Source: DATKCJ01 sp035513275 (GTDB lineage: Bacteria; Verrucomicrobiota; Verrucomicrobiia; Opitutales; Opitutaceae). From it: a stretch of DNA of 10,586 nt. Below the pieces are notes generated by a model. The model saw only the letters and a list, made by a program, of their open reading frames with translations. It searched no databases and was not told the DNA's origin. The DNA lies in NCBI GenBank assembly GCA_035513275.1, contig DATKCJ010000035.1, positions 1-10,586 of the forward strand, given 5' to 3'. Positions 1 through 5,909 of the stretch are shown here, in pieces; within the stretch, counting starts at the first letter, position 1; each line of letters begins with the position of its first letter. A program made the translations under genes and the position numbers.

Positions 1-320
1 CCGCCCGGAAGCGCGACGAACGCGTCGGACATCTCCTCCATCGTCTGCTTGCGCTCGCGCATGGTGGAGACGGTGATCAACTCGTCGGCCTCGCGAAACT
101 CGAGCTCGAGCGCCTTCATGAAATCCGGGATCACGCCAACCACGCGACCGCCGGCGGCCTTCACGCCGCGTGCGACCGCGCCCATGATGCCGTTCGTGCC
201 GCCGCCATAGACAAGCACGTGTCCGCGCTGCGCGAGCGTCCGCCCAAACTCCGCGCCGACCTCATAGAAACCCGGCGAGAGCCTGTCGCTCGACGAGCAG
301 TAAACGCAAATGTGCCGCAT
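1..320 (-). CDS. LOG-family Rossmann-fold protein (TIGR00730 type), C-terminus cut by window edge
   Basis: The first 106 residues are visible; the gene runs off the left edge. It begins MRHICVYCSSSD, followed by YGGGTNGIMGAVARGV near residues 39-54, VVGVIPDF, and the TMRERKQTM segment near residue 88. The reading frame breaks just as the PGGxGTxxE loop starts (LPG visible). This order is that of the LOG family, long misannotated as lysine decarboxylases. Characterised members are cytokinin riboside 5'-monophosphate phosphoribohydrolases, which cleave nucleoside monophosphates to base plus ribose 5-phosphate in the cytoplasm. The bacterial physiological substrate is often unclear. The ATG lies 30 bp after the stop of the membrane-protein gene on the same strand, so the two are probably co-transcribed. 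Only a weak AGG precedes the start. Family assignment is firm; exact substrate is not. Confidence 0.93.
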   Translation of the reverse strand, partial: MRHICVYCSSSDRLSPGFYEVGAEFGRTLAQRGHVLVYGGGTNGIMGAVARGVKAAGGRVVGVIPDFMKALELEFREADELITVSTMRERKQTMEEMSDAFVALPG

Positions 321-350
321 CCGACCTGAGTAACGCGCCGCAATCCGCGG

Positions 351-2645
351 TCAACGCGCAACCTCCTCATCCTCTCCGGGCGCGCCCCGGAGCGCGCAGC
401 ACGCAAGCGCGATCCACGCGAGACCGGTCGCGCCGAGCAGCACCCAAGTCGACAGCCACATCTCCGCAGCGGCAAATCCCGGGTCGGCAAAGAACGCCAG
501 CGAGAGAAGTGCCGCGAGTTCGAGCGAGACAACTCCCGCGAGCAGTCGGTGCAGCAACCGCACGCGCGGCAGCGACGCAGCGGTCGCGACCATCGTCAGC
601 ACGACCATCGGTTCGAGACACGCGCGGCCAAGTCCGTCGCGATTGAAGCCCCAGATCAGCACCATGAAGAGGATGCCCGCCCCAAGAACCCATTTGCAGA
701 ACGAGCGCAGAAGCGGATCCATCGGACGGAAAAGCTGCCACACCACGATCGGAAACATCGCGAGACCGACACCAAACGGAATCGTCTTCGCGCAATTCAT
801 CGCCCAGTGGCCGGCCGTGGAGATGTTGTTGCCCGTCCACATCACCAACAGCTGGGAGTGCCAGAGCGTGCCCGGCACGAGCGAGTAGATGATGTTGTCC
901 CAGCGGCAGGTGAACCATGAGACGAAACTCGCCGCATACTCGAAGCCGCGGCCGTCGCCGAAAGGATAGCGGAAGAAGACATCAGGCTTCCCATCGATCG
1001 CCTTGAAGACCAGCCACGGCGCCGCCCATGCGATCATGCACAGGCCCGTCGGGATCGATGCCTTCAAAAACCCTTCGACACGACCACGAAGTCCTACGCC
1101 ACCCTGCCAGCCGAGCGCACCGAGCCAGAGGCACACCGGCGCCGCGACGAGCACGCCGACGGGATGCGAAAGATAGGCGAGCGACAGCCACGCGCCGGTC
1201 GCCCACGCGCGCCTGCGTCCGCCGATCTCCGCGACAGCGAGCATGCCGAAAAAAGTTGCGAGCAACTTCGGCCAGAGGAACGCACCGTTGATCATCACAG
1301 CCGGGCTGAGTGCAATCCAACCGATCCCGAACCAGATCGCGCGCCGTCTCCCGCCGGCAAATGCCGCGAGCGCCGCCGGCGCCGCGAGCACGACAAGGCA
1401 GTTCGTGAAGATGCCGGTGAGGCGCGCCACGAAATACCCCTCTCGGTCCGCAGGCCACGTCCATTGCGCGACGACCGGCGGATCGCCCTGCGTGTTTCCA
1501 AACGTCTTGTAGCCCGAGGCGATCATCCAACCCACGAGCGGCCCGCGCGACGTAGCCGACCACTCCTTTCCGAAGTATTGATCCTGGTCGAGGGTGCGGT
1601 CGCCTTTGAGAAAATACGCGGCCGTAAAAAAGGGTATCGTGCAATCAGGCGGCGACGCGACCATGCGGCCGCGCGCGTTCGTGCCCGGAAAAAACTCGAG
1701 CTCGACCGTGAGCGGCACAATCGACCACAGAATCAACATTGCAACCAGCAGCGCATACAGCCGGGAGGCGTGTCCCTCCTCGGAGCCAAACGCGGGTGCA
1801 CGCCGCGCGAGCACGACTGCGGCGAGAACGGCATTCAACACAAAGAACGTCGCGCCGAAGCCGTGAACGGGCGCTCCGCCCAGCCATATCAGAGCGCCGC
1901 CGGCCGCCATCATCGCCATGCCGGGAACCGGAAGGACGCCGATGGAGATTCCGCCGAAACGCTTCCAGGTCCGCAGCGCGAGCCCGGGCAGGAAGAGGAA
2001 TCCGGCGATCGCGACGACGTGAACAAAAAAGAATCCAGCATTCACGACGGGGCGAAGCAACGGATCGAGTTCGCCGCTGCCGGTCGCGGCCGGGCGCCCG
2101 ACGCCGAGCCACGCACCGTGGCCGTCTGTCTTGTCCACGAGCACGATCTCGAGCCGGGCCGTGCCCGCGGGAACTTCGAAATCCCAATTCCCCACCGCGA
2201 TGTCGAAGTCGTGGCCTGGATGCGTGATCTCACGAACGAGTTTCCCTTCGGTGTCGAGTGCGCGAACGCGAAGCTCGTTCGGCGCGGTGGTCCGGCCGGT
2301 GACGGGCAGCGTGAGTCGCGTGCCGCCGGGCGCCGGGCCTGAGATAGTCAGCTGCCCCGTGAACGAATCGACGCCACTGACCAACGTGCCCCACATCGCG
2401 TCGCGCACCGACGGATCGAGCGAGAACACGGCGCCGGCCGCAGACTCCGCGTCGGACCCGCCCCAGCCGGCGCGCGCGTTTCGAACCTCCTCCGGCGTCA
2501 GCCGCGAATACGGAGAGGGAAAAACAGTGTCGCGCAACGGACCCAGCAGCGCCGCGGCGACGAGAAACGCGGCCGCGAACACACGGCTCCAAGTCACGTT
2601 CGCGCCGAGGGCGTTTTCTGAGTCGGGGTTCGCGGTGACGGGCAT
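351..2645 (-). CDS. Large polytopic membrane protein, possibly GT-C-like glycosyltransferase
   Basis: A 764-residue integral membrane protein. The open frame extends upstream to 2801, but I choose ATG 2645 (MPVTANPDSENAL) because the upstream 52 residues are arginine-rich, do not look coding and overlap the dispersed repeat at 2711-2837. One membrane segment (about residues 21-37) is followed by about 160 residues without hydrophobic spans. That stretch contains GNWDFEVPAGTARLEIVLVD and looks beta-rich, so it is probably an extracytoplasmic domain. Numerous membrane segments follow from about residue 203 to the C-terminus. A polar loop at about 315-375 (FFPGTNARGRMVASPPD, then DQDQYFGKEW) is the kind of acidic external loop found in GT-C lipid-linked-sugar transferases. 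I cannot identify the catalytic aspartate or glutamate, so that function is inference. No clear ribosome binding site. The LOG-family gene follows 30 bp downstream, probably in the same operon. Confidence 0.85.
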   Translation of the reverse strand: MPVTANPDSENALGANVTWSRVFAAAFLVAAALLGPLRDTVFPSPYSRLTPEEVRNARAGWGGSDAESAAGAVFSLDPSVRDAMWGTLVSGVDSFTGQLTISGPAPGGTRLTLPVTGRTTAPNELRVRALDTEGKLVREITHPGHDFDIAVGNWDFEVPAGTARLEIVLVDKTDGHGAWLGVGRPAATGSGELDPLLRPVVNAGFFFVHVVAIAGFLFLPGLALRTWKRFGGISIGVLPVPGMAMMAAGGALIWLGGAPVHGFGATFFVLNAVLAAVVLARRAPAFGSEEGHASRLYALLVAMLILWSIVPLTVELEFFPGTNARGRMVASPPDCTIPFFTAAYFLKGDRTLDQDQYFGKEWSATSRGPLVGWMIASGYKTFGNTQGDPPVVAQWTWPADREGYFVARLTGIFTNCLVVLAAPAALAAFAGGRRRAIWFGIGWIALSPAVMINGAFLWPKLLATFFGMLAVAEIGGRRRAWATGAWLSLAYLSHPVGVLVAAPVCLWLGALGWQGGVGLRGRVEGFLKASIPTGLCMIAWAAPWLVFKAIDGKPDVFFRYPFGDGRGFEYAASFVSWFTCRWDNIIYSLVPGTLWHSQLLVMWTGNNISTAGHWAMNCAKTIPFGVGLAMFPIVVWQLFRPMDPLLRSFCKWVLGAGILFMVLIWGFNRDGLGRACLEPMVVLTMVATAASLPRVRLLHRLLAGVVSLELAALLSLAFFADPGFAAAEMWLSTWVLLGATGLAWIALACCALRGAPGEDEEVAR

Positions 2646-2710
2646 TCGCGCGTTTGTGGCACATCGCGCGGCGTCGCACAAGCGCACCGGAGGAGAGTGG
2701 GCAACACTTG

Positions 2711-2837
2711 CTTGTCGTTGCGAGATGGCGCGAAGCGTCTGACGACGTGTCCTCCGCAGCCTTGGCGAAGAAGGACGCAATCCAGCCAGACGGATCGCCA
2801 CGTCCCGCGTTCGCGGGACTCGCGATGACAGACAAAA
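2711..2837. repeat. Dispersed intergenic repeat with a second repeat unit nested inside
   Basis: Lies between the divergent membrane-protein and gluQ genes. The left end reads CTTGTCGTTGCGAG (2711-2724) and the right end CTCGCGATGACAGACAA (2819-2835); these are imperfect inverted repeats. CGCAATCCAG lies inside. This resembles the TCATTGCGAG...CAATCC repeats dispersed in many bacterial genomes. At 2750-2775 a different unit begins TCCTCCGCAGCCTTGGCGAA and ends AAGGA; a close relative is at 9094-9116. Near the right end is a perfect 8-bp hairpin, GTCCCGCG/CGCGGGAC with a TT loop (2802-2819). No credible protein is encoded. Confidence 0.65.
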
Positions 2838-2892
2838 GTGGGAGGCCGACCTCGGGCTTGCCTTTCTCGCGGCGCGCGGCTGCTTGGAAGCA

Positions 2893-3780
2893 ATGCCCGA
2901 AACCTCACGCGCTTATCGCGGCCGGATCGCGCCCTCGCCCACCGGACTGATGCACCTCGGGCATGCGCGGACATTCTGGACGGCTGCTGAGCGGGTTCGC
3001 GTCAGCGGCGGCACGCTCGTGTTTCGCAACGAGGACATCGATCCCGCGCGCTGCAAACCTGAGTTCGCAACCGCGGCTCTCGAAGATCTCGCGTGGCTCG
3101 GCATTCGCTGGGACGAGGGACCCGACGTCGGCGGGCCCCACGCACCCTACAACCAGAGCGAGAGGCGTGCGAACTACGAGGATGCGTTCGAGAAGTTGCG
3201 CGCCGCGGGCGCGATCTATCCGTGCACGTGCTCGCGCAAGGACATCGCAGAGTCATCCGCCGCGCCTCACGAGACGGGCGACGAACCAGTCTACGCCGGC
3301 ACGTGCCGGCCGGAGCGGTTGTCCGCGGAAGAGAATGCGCGCCGTTCGCAATCGCCGCGCGCGGGTGTGGCTTGGCGGTTTGCGTTGCCGGACGGAAGCA
3401 GGCTTGAGTTCACCGACGTCTCGGCCGGACCGCAGGCGATCGTTTGCGGCGAACAGTTCGGCGACTTTGTTGTGTGGCGAAAAGACGACTGGCCGAGCTA
3501 CCAGCTCGCGGTCACTGTCGACGACGCGGCGATGGAGATCACCGAAGTCGTGCGCGGTCGCGACCTGCTCGTGTCGACCTTCCGCCAGCTCCTGCTCTAC
3601 GAGGCGCTCGGGGAAGCAGCGCCGCACTTCTTTCACTGTCCGCTCGTGACCGATGCTGAGGGAATGCGACTCGCGAAGAGGCACGACGCGCTCAGCCTCC
3701 GCGCCCTTCGCGCGCAAGGCTGGAAACCGGAGGCCTTGCGTGCATGCTGGGACAAGCCATTGCCAGCGACACCGCTGTGA
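2893..3780 (+). CDS. gluQ: Glutamyl-Q tRNA(Asp) synthetase (GluQ-RS)
   Basis: A 295-residue paralogue of the glutamyl-tRNA synthetase catalytic core, without an anticodon-binding domain. It activates glutamate and transfers it to queuosine at the wobble position (34) of tRNA(Asp) in the cytoplasm. The N-terminus holds RIAPSPTGLMHLGH, with the HIGH-type signature HLGH at residues 21-24. FRNEDIDPAR follows near 44-53. The zinc site is C111-x-C113 then Y134-x3-C138. The KMSKS-type motif is RLAKR at 259-263. E. coli YadB/GluQ is about the same length. I choose ATG 2893 over an in-frame TTG at 2884 because GGAAG lies just upstream and alignable sequence starts soon after. The downstream 130 bp contain a REP-like inverted pair before mogA, so co-transcription with mogA is possible but not shown. 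Confidence 0.96.
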   Translation: MPETSRAYRGRIAPSPTGLMHLGHARTFWTAAERVRVSGGTLVFRNEDIDPARCKPEFATAALEDLAWLGIRWDEGPDVGGPHAPYNQSERRANYEDAFEKLRAAGAIYPCTCSRKDIAESSAAPHETGDEPVYAGTCRPERLSAEENARRSQSPRAGVAWRFALPDGSRLEFTDVSAGPQAIVCGEQFGDFVVWRKDDWPSYQLAVTVDDAAMEITEVVRGRDLLVSTFRQLLLYEALGEAAPHFFHCPLVTDAEGMRLAKRHDALSLRALRAQGWKPEALRACWDKPLPATPL

Positions 3781-3824
3781 GTATCCCGAACAAACGACAC
3801 ATGCCAAACGACGTTTCAATCCTT

Positions 3825-3903
3825 TGTAGGAGCCCGCTTGCGGGCGATTCGGTGCGGACTCGACATGCGAACGTCTATTATCGCCCGCAAGCGGGCTCCT
3901 ACA
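3825..3903. repeat. REP-like inverted pair (REPIN/BIME-like), TGTAGGAG class
   Basis: Two perfect 23-nt inverted arms (3825-3847 and 3881-3903) separated by 33 nt. Each arm starts at its outer end with TGTAGGA and contains its own short hairpin, GCCCGC/GCGGGC with a two-base loop. The GTAG head followed by a hairpin is the hallmark of REP sequences handled by RAYT transposases. The right end lies only 7 bp before the mogA start codon, so the element forms most of that gene's leader. Confidence 0.9.
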
Positions 3904-3910
3904 TCAGAGC

Positions 3911-4438
3911 ATGAAACCACGCATCGGTGTCATCAACGTCTCGGACCGCGCCAGTGCCGGCGTTTACGAGGATACTCCCGGCAAGTCCGTCGTCACGCTG
4001 CTCGGCGAGTGGCTCGCGACACCGTTCGAGGTGGACTATCGCGTCGTCCCCGACGAGCAGGCACAGATCGAGGCCGAATTGAAGCGCATGGCCGACGAGG
4101 CGAGCTGCTGCCTCGTCGTGACGACGGGTGGCACGGGTCCCGCGCCTCGCGATGTGACACCAGAGGCGACGGAGGCCGTGTGCACGCGGATGCTGCCGGG
4201 CTTCGGCGAGTTGATGCGCGCAGCGTCGTTGAAGTTCGTGCCGACGGCGATTCTGTCGCGACAGACCGCGGGCATACGCGGCGCGACGCTCATCGTGAAT
4301 TTGCCAGGCCGGCCGAAAGCGATTCGCGAGAATCTCGAGGCGGTGTTTCCCGCGATCCCCTACTGCGTCGACCTCATCGGCGGGCCGCGACTCGAGACGA
4401 CGGCTGCGATGCCGGTGTTTCGGCCGAAGGGCTCGTGA
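3911..4438 (+). CDS. mogA: Molybdopterin adenylyltransferase MogA
   Basis: A 175-residue single-domain MogA/MoaB-type protein (E. coli Mog is about 195 residues). It adenylylates molybdopterin with ATP, the activation step before molybdate insertion by MoeA in molybdenum cofactor synthesis. Visible motifs: IGVINVSDRAS at 5-15; D48 in PDE; TTGGTGPAPRDVTPEAT at 71-87, including the conserved D81; and LPGRPKA at 131-137. The two aspartates correspond in position to those reported important in E. coli MogA. I favour MogA over MoaB because of this arrangement and the C-terminal YCVDLIGGPRLET segment. No clear Shine-Dalgarno sequence precedes the ATG, since a REP-like arm ends 7 bp upstream. No other cofactor gene is adjacent. 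Confidence 0.93.
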   Translation: MKPRIGVINVSDRASAGVYEDTPGKSVVTLLGEWLATPFEVDYRVVPDEQAQIEAELKRMADEASCCLVVTTGGTGPAPRDVTPEATEAVCTRMLPGFGELMRAASLKFVPTAILSRQTAGIRGATLIVNLPGRPKAIRENLEAVFPAIPYCVDLIGGPRLETTAAMPVFRPKGS

Positions 4439-4449
4439 AGCAATCGCTT

Positions 4450-4510
4450 TGTAGGGTCGGCGATTGCGCCGACCTCGATCGCTAGGCATCGCGCAAGCGC
4501 GAGCCCTACA
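4450..4510. repeat. REP-like inverted pair with two non-identical arms
   Basis: Starts 11 bp after the mogA stop. The left unit has a TGTAG head at 4450, then an 8-bp stem GGTCGGCG/CGCCGACC with an ATTG loop, ending at 4474. The right unit, read on the minus strand from 4510, has a TGTAGGGC head and the stem TCGCGC/GCGCGA with a TT loop. The heads are outward and shared (TGTAGGG), but the hairpins belong to different sequence variants. Confidence 0.78.
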
Positions 4511-4580
4511 CGGACCGACATTCACGTCGCGCACTCGCTTGACGCGACCTGCACGCACACGCACATTTCTCTCTCGAACG

Positions 4581-4820
4581 ATGGCCACCTACGTCTACGA
4601 AACGATTCCGCAGAAACCCGGCGCCAAGTCCACGCGCTTCGAGGTGCAGCAGAGCATGAAGGACGCGCCGCTCAAGAAGCACCCGGAGACAGGCGAGCCG
4701 GTGCGACGCGTGATCGTGGGCGGGTTCGGCTTCATCGGTTCGGAAAAGTCGAATGCGCCGGCACCGTCAGGCGGCCACTCCTGCGGCTCCGGCTGCGGGT
4801 GCGGGCACAGCCACAACTAG
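4581..4820 (+). CDS. FmdB-like small protein with cysteine-free ribbon and Cys/His-rich tail
   Basis: A 79-residue protein. I choose ATG 4581 (MATYVYETIPQKPG) because upstream codons in the same frame run through a REP-like element. The N-terminal 50 residues align in pattern with FmdB-type zinc ribbons (MPxYEYxCxxCGxxFE..QsxxDxPLxxCPxCGxxvxR): MATYVYE, RFEVQQSMKDAPLKKHPETGEPVRR, then GGFGFIG. The four knuckle cysteines are absent; HPETG stands where CPxCG is expected. The C-terminus is instead GHSCGSGCGCGHSHN, four cysteines and three histidines that could bind a metal. The FmdB family is described as putative regulatory; molecular function is unknown. No good ribosome binding site. A weak promoter-like TTGACG (4539-4544) lies upstream with a poor -10. 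Not in an obvious operon. Confidence 0.8.
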   Translation: MATYVYETIPQKPGAKSTRFEVQQSMKDAPLKKHPETGEPVRRVIVGGFGFIGSEKSNAPAPSGGHSCGSGCGCGHSHN

Positions 4821-4821
4821 C

Positions 4822-4846
4822 GTCTGGGGTTTAGGGTCTTGGGTCC
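4822..4846 (+). repeat. Dispersed GGGTCTTGGGTCC-type repeat, copy 1
   Basis: Begins one base after the FmdB-like stop codon: GTCTGGGG, then TTTAGGGTCTTGGGTCC. A close copy is present on the opposite strand at 9255-9286. It is low-complexity, built from GGGTCT/TGGGTC words, and ends in a G run. No function can be assigned. Confidence 0.6.
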
Positions 4847-4854
4847 CGGGGGGG

Positions 4855-4989
4855 GATTGCGGATTTTGAATTGCGGATTGCGGAATGGCTCACGTGATTT
4901 TCGAATTTGGATTTTCGATTTTCGATTCAACGGAGACTTGAGCCTCACGCTTCGTTCTATGACGGCGATTCATTCGGCAATCCGCAATC
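4855..4989. repeat. AT-richer intergenic repeat of ATTGCGGATT / TTTTCGATT words
   Basis: Clearly lower in GC than its surroundings. It contains GATTGCGGATTTTGAATTGC and a further GGATTGCGG at the left (4855-4883). The middle has GATTTTCGAATTTGG and ATTTTCGATTTTCGATT (4896-4928). The right end has ATTCGGCAATCCGCAATC (4972-4989), the inverse of the left-hand word. Similar SAIRNPQS-translating repeats are common between genes in several bacterial phyla. It does not encode a plausible protein. Confidence 0.6.
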
Positions 4990-5008
4990 GGACTCGCACT
5001 CCCTTGGT

Positions 5009-5032
5009 CCCGGCCCTCACGGGCCGGGCTAC
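5009..5032 (-). repeat. Single REP-like unit, GTAGCCC class
   Basis: On the minus strand: a GTAG head (5032-5029), then a perfect 8-bp stem CCCGGCCC/GGGCCGGG closed by GTGA, a GNRA-type tetraloop. It lies 13 bp beyond the stop codon of the MazG-like gene (same strand) and 3' of the FmdB-like gene. Without a following T-run it is a weak candidate for an intrinsic terminator, but it could stabilise transcript ends. Confidence 0.72.
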
Positions 5033-5045
5033 ATCGGAGGTTCCC

Positions 5046-5420
5046 TCAGAGCTCTGTGTATTTGTCGGCGCGGCCGCGCGCTTTCTCGACGGGATATTTG
5101 GCGGCGTTCTTGACGAGCTTGTCCTCGATCGCGGCGGCGACATCGATCCCGGTGATGTTCGCAAACTCGAACGCGTAGATGATGATGTCCGCGAGTTCCT
5201 CACCGATCTCCTCGCGGCGTGCCGGCTCGGAGGCGCGTGTGTGCGACTCGGCCGGCGCGGCCCAAAGAAAATGCTCCATCAACTCCGCAGCCTCCGCGGC
5301 GAGCGCCATCGAGAGGTTCTTCGGATTGTGGAACTGCTCCCACTCGCGCTCCCGCGCAAACGCCAGGATCTTTTCCTTCAACGAACCGACCGTGACCTGC
5401 CCGTCGCGACTTGTGCTCAT
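5046..5420 (-). CDS. MazG-like / dCTPase-type nucleotide pyrophosphohydrolase
   Basis: A 124-residue all-alpha NTP pyrophosphohydrolase of the MazG/RS21-C6 (DCTPP1) superfamily. Members hydrolyse (d)NTPs, often modified or dCTP-like, to the monophosphate and pyrophosphate, cleaning the nucleotide pool in the cytoplasm. Visible: FHNPKNLSMALAAEAAELMEHFLW at 30-53 with metal-binding E43 and E46; EEIGEELADIIIYAFEFAN at 70-88 with E75 and D78 forming the second half of the EExxE...ExxD site; and KNAAKYP at 104-110, the family's basic motif. The short length and the HFLW segment point to the RS21-C6 group rather than full-length two-domain MazG. No clear ribosome binding site precedes ATG 5420. The gene appears monocistronic and converges on the FmdB-like gene. 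Confidence 0.9.
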   Translation of the reverse strand: MSTSRDGQVTVGSLKEKILAFAREREWEQFHNPKNLSMALAAEAAELMEHFLWAAPAESHTRASEPARREEIGEELADIIIYAFEFANITGIDVAAAIEDKLVKNAAKYPVEKARGRADKYTEL

Positions 5421-5465
5421 GTGCGGAGCGTGAGTCTACGAACGCCTCAGGGCCACAGTGAATTG

Positions 5466-5579
5466 TGTGGCCCTGCGCGGAAGCGCAGGGAAATGAGACC
5501 CGCATTCCGTACTTGTCCCACTCCTTCCGGAGCGGGCTACGCTCAGAATCCGATGTGGCCCTGCGCGTGAGCGCAGGGA
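5466..5579. repeat. Directly repeated GNRA-looped hairpin, two copies
   Basis: Two 26-nt copies, 5466-5491 and 5554-5579, each TGTGGCCCTGCGC followed by a loop and GCGCAGGGA. They differ only within the loop, which is GGAA in the first and GTGA in the second; both fit the GNRA tetraloop pattern. The 8-bp stem CCCTGCGC/GCGCAGGG is perfect in both. Between the copies lies the REP-like unit at 5512-5540. Confidence 0.75.
5512..5540 (-). repeat. REP-like unit, GTAGCCC class
   Basis: Read on the minus strand: a GTAG head (5540-5537), then the stem CCCGCTCC/GGAGTGGG with one G-T style mismatch, closed by GGAA (GNRA), followed by ACAAG. The same frame of bases (CTTGTCCC ... GGGCTA) recurs at 5606-5631 and, in more GC-rich form, at 5005-5032. 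Confidence 0.7.
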
Positions 5580-5605
5580 TCGCGGGACTATCGCAGCCAA
5601 GTCTT

Positions 5606-5631
5606 CCTTGTCCCACCGGACAGGGCTATAG
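5606..5631 (-). repeat. Truncated or decayed REP-like unit, GTAGCCC class
   Basis: On the plus strand CCTTGTCCCACCGGACAGGG then CTATAG. Compared with 5512-5540 it lacks about six bases in the stem and reads ATAG where GTAG is expected. It is best explained as a shortened relative of the neighbouring unit. Confidence 0.5.
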
Positions 5632-5830
5632 GCAGCCCGGCGCCCGCCAAAATCTTCTTGGCAACCCACTCTGTTTGCGCAATCTCCGCGCTCGAAATGC
5701 CAGTTAAGGCACAGGTCCTTGGTTTGAACGCCGCGGTATCGTTTACGATGCCGGCGTCTGCGCTTCGTCGCACGATCAAGGACCAGCGTCGATCCGCCAC
5801 GTGCGCGAATCGACAGGTCCGCCACCGGGG

Positions 5831-5864
5831 CTGAAGCGCCCCAAGCTTAACAAGCGCGCTTCAG
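5831..5864. repeat. Inverted repeat upstream of the Hsp20-like gene
   Basis: Perfect 9-bp arms CTGAAGCGC (5831-5839) and GCGCTTCAG (5856-5864) with a 16-nt loop, 45 bp before the start codon at 5910. It could be an operator, an RNA hairpin in the leader or another dispersed repeat. It is not a CIRCE element, whose arms are TTAGCACTC/GAGTGCTAA. Function unknown. Confidence 0.5.
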
Positions 5865-5909
5865 TTCCAAGCCGGCGGACCCCGTCCCGGGAGTCCTCCG
5901 CATTTTCCC

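Larger units (their letters stand above)
5421..5909. other. 489-bp gene-poor intergenic stretch, repeat-rich
   Basis: Lies between the divergent MazG-like and Hsp20-like genes. It contains a 9-bp hairpin AGGGCCACA/TGTGGCCCT (5449-5474), a directly repeated hairpin (5466 and 5554), two related REP-like units (5512-5540, 5606-5631) and a 9-bp hairpin at 5831-5864. The part from about 5640 to 5800 has no recognisable repeat. On the minus strand it holds an open frame from a GTG at 5800 to 5588 (70 codons, including ISSAEIAQTEWVAKKILAGAG) that reads somewhat like protein. Its third-position GC is lower than in neighbouring genes, and its end runs into a REP-like unit. I do not call it a gene; it may be a decayed remnant. 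Confidence 0.5.

Noticed and set aside
1164..2342. Plus-strand 392-codon open frame opposite the membrane protein
   Set aside because: Antisense shadow produced by the strong third-position GC of the minus-strand gene; very Arg/Glu/His-rich, low-complexity translation with no domain pattern.
2646..2801. 52-residue N-terminal extension of the membrane protein
   Set aside because: Arg-rich, overlaps the dispersed repeat at 2711-2837, and no membrane or signal feature depends on it.
3253..3819. Minus-strand 188-codon open frame opposite gluQ
   Set aside because: Complement of a clear GluQ-RS gene; no recognisable motif.
5436..5825. Minus-strand 129-codon open frame between the MazG-like and Hsp20-like genes
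   Set aside because: Runs through several hairpin repeats and is highly basic; the alternative frame looks more protein-like, and neither is convincing.
5831..5864. CIRCE heat-shock operator ahead of the Hsp20-like gene
   Set aside because: The arms are CTGAAGCGC/GCGCTTCAG rather than TTAGCACTC/GAGTGCTAA, and the loop is 16 nt rather than 9.
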